Shown: positions 26,353 through 35,167 of the stretch, one piece after another
Layout: each line of letters starts with the position of its first letter
Numbering within the stretch: position 1 is the stretch's first letter
Source: Diplocloster hominis
GTDB taxonomy: Bacteria; Bacillota; Clostridia; Lachnospirales; Lachnospiraceae
Assembly (NCBI RefSeq): GCF_032380655.1
Contig: NZ_JAWDIY010000005.1
Location: 186,001-250,000, forward strand
DNA: 64,000 nt
Reading direction: 5' to 3'
The notes under the pieces: model-generated
What the model saw: the letters and a program-made list of their open reading frames with translations, nothing else
Told to the model about the DNA's origin: nothing
Database searches by the model: none
Program-made: the position numbers and the translations under genes

Positions 26353-26670
26353 CTTCTGTTATCGGGGTGAAAAGTGAAAGCATTTTTGTCTTACGACAGT
26401 AGCCGGCCTTGTTCTTTGAGTTTTTTTGTATAGTATGTTAGTATTTATAAATAGATTAGCATAATTATATTTTTAATAATCTATATCCATGACACATCGT
26501 ACGAAGTTTATATTAAATATAGGATAGACAGCGGGTAACGGAAGAACAGCATGATAAAAAATAAGAGAGATAAAAAGCAAGAGAGATAAAAAGCAAAAGA
26601 GATCAGAGGCCAGCGAGATAAGACCAAAGGGATAAATTAAAAACAAAGCTATAAAAGGAGGAATTAATCT
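26353..26670. other. Gene-free stretch before xdhC-like gene, with 16-bp tandem repeat
   Basis: AT-rich and purine-rich leader. GAGAGATAAAAAGCAA occurs twice in direct tandem (26565-26580 and 26581-26596), with weaker flanking copies. Otherwise nothing supported. Confidence 0.5.
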
Positions 26671-27708
26671 GTGAATACGCAATCAATGTATCAAAAATTA
26701 TTATCCGTACTCAAAGCAGGCACCTGCTGCCAGATCCTTTCCAAATACGCCGCGGATGCCGGCAAGCCGGCCGAAAAGTTGTTCCTGCCATCTGAAAGCG
26801 AAGAGGAATTTGCCGCTCTGTTTCCAAATGGCATGACTACCGTAGAAGAGACAGACGGAACCGTCACGATCCGGGAACCATTTTTTCCGGAGGAGCGGCT
26901 GATCATACTGGGCGGAGGCCATGTGGCTTTAGCGTTGGTGGAATTCGCCGCCAGAGTTGGATTTACAGTTACGGTTGTGGATGACCGTCCGTCGTTCGCC
27001 AACACAGCGCGTTTTCCGCTGGCCCGGCATGTAATCTGTGACGCTTTCCCAAAAGCAATAAAAGAACTGCAGATCACAGCTTACGATTATGTGGCGATTC
27101 TCACCAGAGGGCACAGATACGATCTGGACTGCCTGCGGATGATCTTAAACGGAACACAGCCCTATTACCTGGGTATGATCGGATCAAAGCGGCGCGTTAG
27201 CGGGATCAGGGAAATGCTGCGGGCAGAAGGCTGTACGGAAGAAACTCTTTCGCGTCTGTGTGCTCCGATCGGATTGAATATCGGAGCATTGACACCAGAA
27301 GAGATAGGAATCTCCATCGTGTCGCAGCTGATCAGCAAGAGAAGGCTCTGCGAAGTGACGGAGGCTGAGAAAAATCATAAGATCGTAAACGGTTCCGATG
27401 TGGATTTTGAGGTGTTGTCTGAACTGGCGGCAGAAGGCAGAGGTCCCAGAGCAGCAGTAACCGTGATATCCTCCAAAGGCCCGACCCCCAGAAAAGCAGG
27501 TGCGAAGATGGTGGTCTATTCCACCGGACAGTTGGTCGGCAGTATCGGAGGGGGATGCAGCGAACACGAGGTGATCGTACGCGCGCGGAAGCTGATCGGC
27601 ACAGGTGCGTATGAGTTCTTTACTGTGGACTTAACCGGTGATGTGGCGGAAGAAGAGGGAATGGTCTGCGGAGGTATATTGACGGTATTGATCGAGGATC
27701 TGTCCTGA
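26671..27708 (+). CDS. XdhC/CoxI-family protein, 345 aa
   Basis: XdhC proteins bind molybdenum cofactor and help load or sulfurate it for molybdenum hydroxylases. A Rossmann-type domain comes first (LIILGGGHVALALVEFAARV at about 82-101, then VVDDRPSFANTARFP). The XdhC_CoxI part follows at about 250-345 (AVTVISSKGPTPRKAGAKM, GSIGGGCSEHEV, MVCGGILTVLIEDL). Start is GTG at 26671 after AAAGGAGG. No hydroxylase subunit genes lie nearby, but the molybdenum cluster at 51.5-58.5 kb fits a need for cofactor handling. The domain order is the reverse of the textbook XdhC layout. Confidence 0.85.
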   Translation: MNTQSMYQKLLSVLKAGTCCQILSKYAADAGKPAEKLFLPSESEEEFAALFPNGMTTVEETDGTVTIREPFFPEERLIILGGGHVALALVEFAARVGFTVTVVDDRPSFANTARFPLARHVICDAFPKAIKELQITAYDYVAILTRGHRYDLDCLRMILNGTQPYYLGMIGSKRRVSGIREMLRAEGCTEETLSRLCAPIGLNIGALTPEEIGISIVSQLISKRRLCEVTEAEKNHKIVNGSDVDFEVLSELAAEGRGPRAAVTVISSKGPTPRKAGAKMVVYSTGQLVGSIGGGCSEHEVIVRARKLIGTGAYEFFTVDLTGDVAEEEGMVCGGILTVLIEDLS

Positions 27709-27790
27709 TAATTTTGTGGACCATTTATGGATATCATAATGTATAATTTTACCAATTTCTTGCAACACTCTAACAAAGGAGTGAGCAAGC

Positions 27791-28957
27791 ATGAAACAAG
27801 AAATGAATTATATCGTTAAATATCTGGAAAAATTTGATCAGGTGCCATTCTGTGTGGCGGTGGACCAAAAGGAATACCGGATCGGAGCCGGAGACCCAAA
27901 ATTCCGGGTTGTGATGCGAAACCCGATCTCAAAAACCGCGCTGCTGACCAGTACCTCGCTGGCGCTGGGGGAATCCTACATGAAGGGGGATCTGGAGGTG
28001 GAAGGAGACCTCTTCGCGGCGCTGGATCTGTTCCTGGGCCAGATGGAACGGTTCATGACCAACAAGACAGCGCTCCATAAGCTGATCCACACCTCCACCT
28101 CTATGAAAAACCAAAAAGCGGAAGTATCCTCTCATTATGATATCGGAAATGATTTTTACCGGTTGTGGCTGGACGAGACGCTGTCCTATTCCTGCGGATA
28201 TTTTGCGAAGCCTCAGGATACGCTCTATGAGGCGCAGATGGGAAAAATCCACCATACGCTGGATAAGCTGGAGCTGGAGAAAGACATGCTTTTGCTGGAC
28301 ATTGGCTGCGGCTGGGGATATATGCTGATCGAAGCGGCGAAGAAATATCACGTGAAGGGAATCGGGATCACACTCAGTGAGGAACAGTGCAAAGCCTGCC
28401 GGCAGCGGATCGAGGAGGAAGGACTGCGCGGGGAAGTGCAGGTGTATGTGATGGACTACCGTGAACTGGCCGGCTCCGGTATGCAGTTTGACCGGGTGGT
28501 CAGCGTTGGGATGCTGGAACATGTGGGCCGGCAGAACTATGAACTGTTTTTAAAAAGTGTGGACTCCGTCCTGAAACCATCCGGCCTGTTCCTGCTGCAC
28601 TATATCAGTGCGCTGAAAGAACATCCGGGAGATCCCTGGATTAAGAAATATATTTTCCCTGGCGGAATGATACCTTCCCTGCGGGAAATGATCCAGTTGT
28701 TTGGTGACTACCGGTATTATACCCTGGATGTGGAAAGCCTGAGACGGCACTACGTGAAAACTCTTCTCTGCTGGAGAGACAATTTTGAAAAACACCGGGA
28801 AGAAATCGCTGAAATGTTCGATGCGGAGTTCGTAAGAATGTGGGAACTTTACTTATGCAGCTGCGCGGCTTCCTTCGATAACGGAATCGTGGATATTCAT
28901 CAGATTCTTCTGTCCAAGGGAGTGAACAACCGGATTCCCATGACCAGGCCCTGTTAG
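27791..28957 (+). CDS. cfa: Cyclopropane-fatty-acyl-phospholipid synthase, 388 aa
   Basis: This SAM-dependent enzyme adds a methylene across cis double bonds of membrane phospholipid acyl chains. The N-terminal lipid-binding part is followed by the family signature SSHYDIGNDFYRLWLDETLSYSCGYF (as two stretches: SSHYDIGNDFY and LDETLSYSCGYF), the SAM motif LLDIGCGWG, the VSVGMLEHVG motif and the C-terminal WRDNFEKHR block. Full length for the family. The ATG follows AAAGGAGTGAGCAAGC. It is likely expressed alone or with the upstream xdhC-like gene. Confidence 0.93.
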   Translation: MKQEMNYIVKYLEKFDQVPFCVAVDQKEYRIGAGDPKFRVVMRNPISKTALLTSTSLALGESYMKGDLEVEGDLFAALDLFLGQMERFMTNKTALHKLIHTSTSMKNQKAEVSSHYDIGNDFYRLWLDETLSYSCGYFAKPQDTLYEAQMGKIHHTLDKLELEKDMLLLDIGCGWGYMLIEAAKKYHVKGIGITLSEEQCKACRQRIEEEGLRGEVQVYVMDYRELAGSGMQFDRVVSVGMLEHVGRQNYELFLKSVDSVLKPSGLFLLHYISALKEHPGDPWIKKYIFPGGMIPSLREMIQLFGDYRYYTLDVESLRRHYVKTLLCWRDNFEKHREEIAEMFDAEFVRMWELYLCSCAASFDNGIVDIHQILLSKGVNNRIPMTRPC

Positions 28958-28982
28958 GGAGCTCTGTCAGATCAGGATTGCG

Positions 28983-29033
28983 GCAGGGGCATGGAGCTTG
29001 CAGGGGCATGGAGCTTGCAGGGGCATGAAGTTT
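28983..29033 (+). repeat. 17-bp tandem repeat, three units
   Basis: GCAGGGGCATGGAGCTT is repeated at 28983, 29000 and 29017 (the last with changes), just after the cfa stop codon. The remaining gap up to glnS (29034-29294) holds a promoter-like region and the hairpin at 29146. Confidence 0.8.
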
Positions 29034-29145
29034 GCAGAGCTGATGAAAAATGTAGGTTTGCAGAGTTTATAGAGTTTGTGAAAAAATACTTTTCCAATAC
29101 TAAGGTTTATGATATGATGATATATAGCATTCTGAAGAGAAGTGA

Positions 29146-29181
29146 AAGGATACCGGCGGAGTAACAGACGCCGGTATCCTT
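29146..29181 (+). promoter_or_regulatory. 13-bp perfect hairpin in the glnS leader
   Basis: AAGGATACCGGCG (29146-29158) pairs with CGCCGGTATCCTT (29169-29181). It lies about 115 bp before glnS and lacks a T-run. No T-box consensus was found around it. An mRNA leader structure or an operator are both possible. Confidence 0.5.
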
Positions 29182-29294
29182 ATCCGGTCTGAGCGCAGCC
29201 GCAAAGTATCATCAACCTGGCCTCAAACGCGGAACGCCGCAGTCCGGAAAATAAAAAACAGAAGATCATCGGAACGAGGAGGGCGTAATTCGCT

Positions 29295-30956
29295 ATGGAA
29301 GAAACAGTTTCCAAAAATTTTATTGAGCAGATCATTGAGAAGGATCTGGCAGAAGGGCATTGTACCGCAGTATGTACCAGGTTCCCGCCGGAGCCCAACG
29401 GATACCTTCATATAGGACATGCCAAGTCTATCCTGCTGAACTACGGTCTGGCAGAAGAGTACCACGGAAAATTCAACATGCGGTTTGACGATACGAATCC
29501 GACCAAGGAAAAGGAAGAGTTCGTGGAGTCCATAAAGGAAGATATCAAATGGCTGGGCGCGGACTGGGAAGACCGGCTGTATTTTGCTTCCGACTATTTC
29601 CAGAAGATGTATGAGGCGGCGGTTACCCTGATTAAAAAGGGAAAGGCCTTTGTGTGCGACCTGTCGGCGGAGGAGATCCGGGAATACAGGGGAACGCTGA
29701 CGGAACCGGGCAAAGACAGCCCATACCGGAACCGCAGTGTGGAAGAAAATCTGGACCTGTTTGAAAAAATGAAAAACGGCGAGTTCGCGGACGGAGAAAA
29801 AGTGCTCCGGGCGAAAATAGACATGGCTTCTCCGAATATCAACATGCGGGATCCGGTTATTTACCGGGTGGCCCATATTTCCCATCACCGGACAGGCGAT
29901 CAGTGGTGTATCTATCCGATGTATGATTTTGCGCATCCGCTGGAGGACGCGTTCGAAGGAGTGACCCATTCGATCTGTACACTGGAATTCGAAGATCATC
30001 GGCCGTTGTATGACTGGGTGGTGAAGGAGGTTGGTTTTGAATGTCCTCCCAAGCAGATCGAATTTGCGAAGCTGTATCTGACCAATGTAGTGACCGGCAA
30101 GCGGTATATCAAGAAGCTGGTGGAGGAGGGAATCGTTGACGGCTGGGATGACCCGCGTCTGGTATCCATCGCCGCGCTGCGCCGCCGGGGCTTTACACCG
30201 GAATCCATCAAGCTGTTCGTGGATCTGTGCGGTGTCTCCAAGAGCAACAGCTCTGTAGACTATGCGATGTTAGAGTATTGCATCCGGGAGGACCTGAAGC
30301 TGAAGAAACCCCGGATGATGGCGATTCTGGACCCGGTGAAACTCATCATCGACAATTATCCGGAAGGCCAGGTGGAATATTTCGATGTGCCCAATAATTT
30401 GGAAAATGAGGAGCTGGGCAGCAGGAAAGTTCCATTCAGCCGTGAACTGTACATTGAGCGGGAAGATTTTATGGAGGAACCTCCGAAGAAATATTTCCGC
30501 CTGTTCCCGGGCAATGAAGTACGCCTTATGAACGCCTACTTTGTCACCTGCGTGGATTATAAAAAAGACGTGGACGGCAGGATTACAGAGATTCACTGTA
30601 CCTACGATCCCAAGACCCGAAGCGGTTCCGGCTTCACGGAACGCAAGGTAAAAGGGACGATCCACTGGGTATCCGCGGCACAGGCCATACCGGCACAGGT
30701 GCGGCTGTACGAGAATATCATCGATGAGGAAAAGGGCGTCTATAACGAGGACGGATCCCTGAATCTGAATCCCAATTCCCTGACCGTATTGGAGAATTGC
30801 TGGCTGGAGCCGGCATTCGCAGAGGCAAAAGCCTATGACAGCTTCCAGTTCGTCCGGCAGGGGTACTTCTGTGTGGATGCCAAGGATTCCAGACCGGAAG
30901 CTCTGGTATTTAACCGGATCGTTTCACTGAAGAGCTCATTCAAGCTCCCGAAATAA
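29295..30956 (+). CDS. glnS: Glutaminyl-tRNA synthetase, 553 aa
   Basis: Charges tRNA-Gln with glutamine. Class I features: PPEPNGYLHIGHAKS (HIGH motif) near residue 32, FDDTNPTKE, GDQWCIYPMYDFAHPLEDA, GWDDPR. The usual KMSKS-equivalent VMSKRKL is VTGKRYI here, keeping the catalytic lysine but not the Met-Ser. Two beta-barrel anticodon-binding domains fill the C-terminal half (VRLMNAYFVTC, GTIHWVSAAQAIPAQVRLYE). Full length, without a YqeY fusion. The ATG follows GAGGAGGGCG at a long spacing. It overlaps the next gene by one base. Confidence 0.95.
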   Translation: MEETVSKNFIEQIIEKDLAEGHCTAVCTRFPPEPNGYLHIGHAKSILLNYGLAEEYHGKFNMRFDDTNPTKEKEEFVESIKEDIKWLGADWEDRLYFASDYFQKMYEAAVTLIKKGKAFVCDLSAEEIREYRGTLTEPGKDSPYRNRSVEENLDLFEKMKNGEFADGEKVLRAKIDMASPNINMRDPVIYRVAHISHHRTGDQWCIYPMYDFAHPLEDAFEGVTHSICTLEFEDHRPLYDWVVKEVGFECPPKQIEFAKLYLTNVVTGKRYIKKLVEEGIVDGWDDPRLVSIAALRRRGFTPESIKLFVDLCGVSKSNSSVDYAMLEYCIREDLKLKKPRMMAILDPVKLIIDNYPEGQVEYFDVPNNLENEELGSRKVPFSRELYIEREDFMEEPPKKYFRLFPGNEVRLMNAYFVTCVDYKKDVDGRITEIHCTYDPKTRSGSGFTERKVKGTIHWVSAAQAIPAQVRLYENIIDEEKGVYNEDGSLNLNPNSLTVLENCWLEPAFAEAKAYDSFQFVRQGYFCVDAKDSRPEALVFNRIVSLKSSFKLPK

Positions 30957-32368
30957 TGCAAGAGCTGACGATGGAGCTTGACAGTAAAAGTAAGACTCCG
31001 CTCTACGAACAGATCTATGAATTTATAAAATCAGAACTTCAGGCGGGAACGATACGGTACAAAGAGAAATTGCCATCCGCCCGCGCTCTGGCTGCGCATC
31101 TCGCGGTGAGCAGAAGTACGGTGGATCTGGCCTATGAGCAGCTCCGCTCAGAGGGTTATATAGAAGCGGTACCCTGTAAGGGATATTTTGCCTGCCAATT
31201 AGAAGGGGTATTCTGCTGGGATGAGAATCCCGGAATCCGGCAGAAGGAAGACCGTGACCCGCGCAAAGACTTTCTCTATGATTTTACGCCGAATGGAGTG
31301 GACCTGGAGCGGTTTCCGTTCAATATCTGGAGGAAAATCAACAGGCAGGTCCTGTCTGAGGAACATACAGACCTGTTTTTATTGGGAAATCCGCAGGGGG
31401 AGGCTGGTCTGCGGGAAGCCATCGCGCGTTATCTGCATCAGGCCCGGGGAGTAAACTGTACACCGGAACAGATCGTGATCGGTGCGGGGAACGATTATCT
31501 GCTGATGCTTCTGTCCCGCATGTTGGGGACAAAACGGCAGGTAGCGATGGAGGACCCTACCTACCGGCAGGCTTACTGTGTATTTGAAAATCTGGGATAC
31601 TCCATGTGCGCTGTGGAGATGGACGCCATGGGTATGATGGTGGAGGAGCTTGAAAAGACAAATGCCGATCTGGCCTACGTCATGCCTTCCCACCAGTACC
31701 CAATGGGAATCGTCATGCCCATCGGCAGGAGATATCAGCTGCTGCAGTGGGCAGCACAGCGGGAGGACAGGTATATCATCGAAGATGACTATGACAGCGA
31801 ATTCCGATATAAAGGAAAGCCGATACCGGCTCTGCAGGGGTATGACAGGAAGGGAAAGGTAATCTATCTGGGAACCTTCTCCAAATCCATTGCACCGGCC
31901 ATACGGATCAGCTATATGGTTCTGCCGCCTGCCCTTTGCCGGTTATATGAACGGTCGGCCATGCTGTTTTCATCAACGGTTTCCAGAATCGATCAGCGGA
32001 CGTTGGAGGTATTTATCCGGGACGGTCATTTTGAGCGTCATTTAAACCGGATGCGGACGGTCTACAAGGGCAAGCACGATCTTCTGGTGGAGCATTTAAA
32101 GAAGCTGAAGGCCGTGTGCAGTATATCAGGAGAGCAGGCAGGCGTACATCTGCTGGCCCGATTTGAGGACGGAAGAACGGAAAAAGAGTTAATCGACACG
32201 GCCCGGGAGCACCGGATAAAAGTATACGGGCTGTCTGAAAATATCGTGCGGCAACCGCAGCGGGAGGGCGCCGGCAGTCAGTCGGCCGGAATTATACTGG
32301 GATATGCGGCGCTGAGTGAAGAGCAGATCTGTCAGGCCACGGACATCTTAAATACAGCCTGGTTTTAA
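30956..32368 (+). CDS. MocR/PdxR-type regulator (GntR HTH plus aminotransferase fold), 470 aa
   Basis: Residues 1-75 are a GntR winged helix (TPLYEQIYEFIKSEL, LPSARALAAHLAVSRSTVDL). From about residue 100 a fold-type I aminotransferase domain binds PLP (IEDDYDSEFRYKGKPIPALQG, with the lysine in YLGTFSKSIAPAIRISY). Such proteins sense PLP or an amino compound and usually control the vitamin B6 or amino-acid genes next to them. The start overlaps the glnS stop (TAATG), so the two are co-translated; the linkage to glnS is unusual. A perfect bidirectional terminator lies downstream. Confidence 0.9.
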   Translation: MQELTMELDSKSKTPLYEQIYEFIKSELQAGTIRYKEKLPSARALAAHLAVSRSTVDLAYEQLRSEGYIEAVPCKGYFACQLEGVFCWDENPGIRQKEDRDPRKDFLYDFTPNGVDLERFPFNIWRKINRQVLSEEHTDLFLLGNPQGEAGLREAIARYLHQARGVNCTPEQIVIGAGNDYLLMLLSRMLGTKRQVAMEDPTYRQAYCVFENLGYSMCAVEMDAMGMMVEELEKTNADLAYVMPSHQYPMGIVMPIGRRYQLLQWAAQREDRYIIEDDYDSEFRYKGKPIPALQGYDRKGKVIYLGTFSKSIAPAIRISYMVLPPALCRLYERSAMLFSSTVSRIDQRTLEVFIRDGHFERHLNRMRTVYKGKHDLLVEHLKKLKAVCSISGEQAGVHLLARFEDGRTEKELIDTAREHRIKVYGLSENIVRQPQREGAGSQSAGIILGYAALSEEQICQATDILNTAWF

Positions 32369-32390
32369 ATACCATAAGTAGCCTGGCTTT

Positions 32391-32431
32391 AAGTCGTATT
32401 CTGTGAAATTACCGAGCGTGGATTGAAACAA
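32391..32431 (+). repeat. Orphan CRISPR-repeat-like sequence, copy 2, inserted in a short tandem array
   Basis: Identical to 23819-23859 over 41 bp (core 32393-32429). It interrupts a degenerate 24-bp tandem array: AAATACCATAAGTAGCCTGG... before it and AAATACCAGAATGCAGTCTGG... after it. The sequence therefore looks inserted at a unit boundary, with a possible 2-bp AA duplication. Confidence 0.65.
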
Positions 32432-32466
32432 ATACCAGAATGCAGTCTGGCTTAAATATCATATAG

Positions 32467-32520
32467 AAGAAAGGGTGCCGCACAATCATTCAAAGAGATG
32501 ATTGTGCGGCACCCTTTCTT
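32467..32520. terminator. Perfect 23-bp-stem bidirectional terminator
   Basis: The arm 32467-32489 (AAGAAAGGGTGCCGCAC...) and its exact complement 32498-32520 flank an 8-nt loop, with T-rich ends on both strands. It serves the convergent MocR gene and acidic-protein gene. Same family as the hairpin at 26309. Confidence 0.85.
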
Positions 32521-32577
32521 ATGAAAGCAATAGCTCATTTGCAGCAAACGCTGCTAAATTACGGCTGAGCTTCAGGT

Positions 32578-33201
32578 TCAATCTTTTTCGTCCAGGGAAT
32601 CTTCATCCAATTCAAAGTCCAGATCCAGATCATCGAATTCCGGAAGATCATTTTCCAGATCCGCGATCTCTTCCGGAGTCAGAGCATCCTCCAGCTCGAT
32701 CCCCTCGATATCAGAATCGGCTTCCTCCTCAACGGGTTCTTCTTCATCTGTTCCAGGAGCGGAAGCCGCATCTTCCATATCTGCGTCGTCCATATCCAGA
32801 TCTTGTGCATCTGTATCTTCCAGCGCAGCGGATAACTCATCATCCGCGAGAGCTTCTTCTGCCTGGGACGCATCCGCCTGTCCTGCGTCTTGTACAGAGG
32901 AATCCTTTTGGGCAGAAGAGTCTGCCTCAGCAGGAGAATCCGCTTCGGCAGGTTGTTCCTCCTGCGTATCAAATTTCAGCGGTACATATTCTCTGGAGGC
33001 TGTGGAAGAGCCATGCTCCTCATCGATAAAATCCACATCTTCGTCTTCCTCTTCCAGATCATCATCGAAATCATCATCATATTCATCCTTGCAGGAATCC
33101 AACAGCTGCCTGTATTTTTTATAATAAGCGATGCCTGCGGCTGCTGCCGTACCAATAATCGCAGTAGCGGCTAATAATTTGCCCCAACCCTTCTTTGCCA
33201 T
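32578..33201 (-). CDS. Acidic membrane-anchored protein, 207 aa
   Basis: MAKKGWGKLLAATAIIGTAA starts a single N-terminal membrane segment (residues 8-26), followed by a short basic stop (YYKKYR). The remaining 170 residues are extremely rich in D and E (DEYDDDFDDDLEEEDEDVDF), with repeats such as PAEADSPAEADSSAQKDSS. Disordered, probably cytoplasmic. Similar acidic-tail proteins occur in Lachnospiraceae, function unknown. The start follows AGGAAGGAGA. Confidence 0.65.
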   Translation of the reverse strand: MAKKGWGKLLAATAIIGTAAAAGIAYYKKYRQLLDSCKDEYDDDFDDDLEEEDEDVDFIDEEHGSSTASREYVPLKFDTQEEQPAEADSPAEADSSAQKDSSVQDAGQADASQAEEALADDELSAALEDTDAQDLDMDDADMEDAASAPGTDEEEPVEEEADSDIEGIELEDALTPEEIADLENDLPEFDDLDLDFELDEDSLDEKD

Positions 33202-33305
33202 ATAAAAATCTCCTTCCTGTTCCTATCTAGTTTATGCATTTATCAACATTGTAATACTATTTTTTACAATTGAAAAGGGATTCTATAGAAAATTTCATTT
33301 TGTTA

Positions 33306-34109
33306 TCAAATTTTAATAAATTCCGGTTTCCGGTTCCGGAACACAGTATAATAGCGGAAACCACACCGGGTCAACAGTTCCTCCAGCTGCGGGAAGGAAT
33401 ATGCGATGTGCTCCGGCCTGTGGGCGTCGCTGCCGATCGTCAGAATTTCCCCGCCCAGCTCTTGATATCGTTTCAATACATCGGGATGGGGATTGGGCTG
33501 TCCAAGGCCGTATTTATAACCGGCAGTGTTCACCTCGATTCCCAGACCCCGGTCAATCAAAGCCTTCAGGATCGCGTCCAGAACATCCCGGTAGGCTTCA
33601 TAGGAATAGTACCGGTTCTGATTCGGCCCATACCGCACCACATAATCCAGATGACCATAGATCTGATAACCGTCAAATGCGTCTATATTTTCCAGAATGG
33701 ACTCAAAATATTCCCGGTAACCTTCCTCTTCGGTGATTCCCTCGAAATAGGCTTTCTGATAGGGGTCTTTTCCGTGAGCCAGATGGGAAGAACCGATGAT
33801 GAAATCAAACGGATATTTCCGTACATATTCCCGGTAGCCTTCCGCCAGATAAGGCTGAAGCCCCAGCTCGATGCCAAGAAGCAGTTCGATCTGTCCGCTG
33901 TATTTTTCTTTATATTTCAGATAATCTTCCACATAAGGATCCGTGTCAAAGTGCCATACCATACCCTCGGTTTCGTAATCCCAGTCCTGGTGGTCCGTCA
34001 GGCAGATGCGTTTTAAGCCCATTTGTATGGCACCCCGGATCATTTCCTCCATCGTGCTGTCGGAATCCGGGGAATAACTGCAGTGTAAGTGAAAATCGGA
34101 ACATATCAT
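33306..34109 (-). CDS. PHP-domain phosphatase, HisJ-like histidinol-phosphatase, 267 aa
   Basis: The start at 34109 (MICSDFHLHCSYSPDSDSTM) follows AGGAGGTAACATCC; a longer frame would run into the upstream gene. PHP metal ligands are visible: DFHLHCSY, LTDHQDW, GIELGLQP, GSSHL, IYGHLDY and GSDAHRPEHI. The family dephosphorylates histidinol phosphate in the last-but-one steps of histidine synthesis. No other his gene is nearby, so other sugar-phosphate substrates are possible. 34 bp separate it from the ArsR-type regulator, so they are probably co-transcribed. Confidence 0.85.
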   Translation of the reverse strand: MICSDFHLHCSYSPDSDSTMEEMIRGAIQMGLKRICLTDHQDWDYETEGMVWHFDTDPYVEDYLKYKEKYSGQIELLLGIELGLQPYLAEGYREYVRKYPFDFIIGSSHLAHGKDPYQKAYFEGITEEEGYREYFESILENIDAFDGYQIYGHLDYVVRYGPNQNRYYSYEAYRDVLDAILKALIDRGLGIEVNTAGYKYGLGQPNPHPDVLKRYQELGGEILTIGSDAHRPEHIAYSFPQLEELLTRCGFRYYTVFRNRKPEFIKI

Positions 34110-34143
34110 GGATGTTACCTCCTGATCTGATGAGAAATAGTGG

Positions 34144-35061
34144 TTAATAAAATAATTTAAGTTCAATATTCTGAGGATAATCTCCGAAGCTGTCACCGAA
34201 GATATTCACACCGCCGATATTTGGGGCGTCCTCTTTGATCCCGATCCGTACCGAGATATAAGGACTGTCGGCCAGGGCGTAATCTTCCAGAGGGCGCAGG
34301 CTGACCTTCACGCCGTTCAGATAAGTCCCGTTCCTGGTAAAGCGCCAGGTCTTGAGCTTCCCGTATTGGGAATTCTTATTGGGCCACCAGTCGGGATTCA
34401 GTTTGCCCCGTCTGCCTCCGAAGTCCGACGGGCAGGTCCAGGTGCCGGCGTCCAGTCCGTTCACCCACAGGGTAATGTCCGAGGGGCAGTCCAGATTATA
34501 ATCCACGGTTTCCGAACAGAGCTCCGCGGACAGCTCCATGCTTTTTAAACGCATATTCTGCAGGGAGGCATTGGGAAAACGGTACTCCACATACCCGGAG
34601 CCGAACCAGAGAAGCTTGGCTTCAGAGCGCTTCGGATTATAAAAGACACGCGGTTCATCCTCCTCATCGATATGCCCTTCATTGCTGACGATCCCGCAGG
34701 TGGGCGTTACCTGATAATCCACAAAGCTTCCTATGGGCATACTGATGACCTCGGATTTCTGCGGCTCTTCCACGGGAGGGTCCAGGCAGATGTGCAGCAG
34801 ATCCAGCTGACGGCAGCATATTTTCATGGAGCCCCGGGTAGCCGGTTTCAGGGATGTGGTGATCAGGCCGCTTTCCTCCAGCACCTTGACATGCATAGCG
34901 GAAGAGGAGGCTGGGATATCCAGCCGGTCGGCGATCTCATTCACATTCAAAGGCTCCTTGCCCAGCAGCCGGAGAATCCGGATCCGGATATCCGAGGACA
35001 GAGCCTTTCCGACCAAAGAAAGCCGTTCATCATTTAAGTCTATCGTTTGTTCCTGCAACAT
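34144..35061 (-). CDS. ArsR-type winged-helix regulator with 200-residue C-terminal domain (COG4189-like), 305 aa
   Basis: Residues 12-95 form an ArsR-like winged helix (GKALSSDIRIRILRLLGKEP, LNVNEIADRLDIPASSSAMH). Residues 100-305 form a beta-rich domain with many W, Y and G (VDYQVTPTCGIV, ITLWVNGLDAGTW, NIFGDSFGDYPQNIELKLFY), reminiscent of a jelly-roll that could bind a carbohydrate or lipid. I take it to be a ligand-sensing repressor of neighbouring genes. No cysteine-based metal site is seen. Start after AAGGAGACT. Confidence 0.8.
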   Translation of the reverse strand: MLQEQTIDLNDERLSLVGKALSSDIRIRILRLLGKEPLNVNEIADRLDIPASSSAMHVKVLEESGLITTSLKPATRGSMKICCRQLDLLHICLDPPVEEPQKSEVISMPIGSFVDYQVTPTCGIVSNEGHIDEEDEPRVFYNPKRSEAKLLWFGSGYVEYRFPNASLQNMRLKSMELSAELCSETVDYNLDCPSDITLWVNGLDAGTWTCPSDFGGRRGKLNPDWWPNKNSQYGKLKTWRFTRNGTYLNGVKVSLRPLEDYALADSPYISVRIGIKEDAPNIGGVNIFGDSFGDYPQNIELKLFY

Positions 35062-35167
35062 GAAATAGTCTCCTTAAAGGTTGTATTATAACAGGATTCT
35101 TGTTTTGAAAACATTGTAACACATGATACCGTTTTGTCAACCTTTGGGTCCGTGCGTTACCAATCAT

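Noticed and set aside
29034..29294. T-box riboswitch upstream of glnS
   Set aside because: No T-box sequence (TGGNACCGCG type), specifier loop or terminator with T-run was found.
32393..32429. A true CRISPR array at 32.4 kb or 23.8 kb
   Set aside because: Only one repeat is present at each place, neighbours are not repeat-spacer units, and no cas gene is in the window; called orphan repeats instead.
23819..32431. An 8.6-kb mobile element flanked by the 41-bp direct repeats
   Set aside because: The enclosed genes are ordinary chromosomal genes (tRNA, cfa, glnS) with no integrase or transposase.
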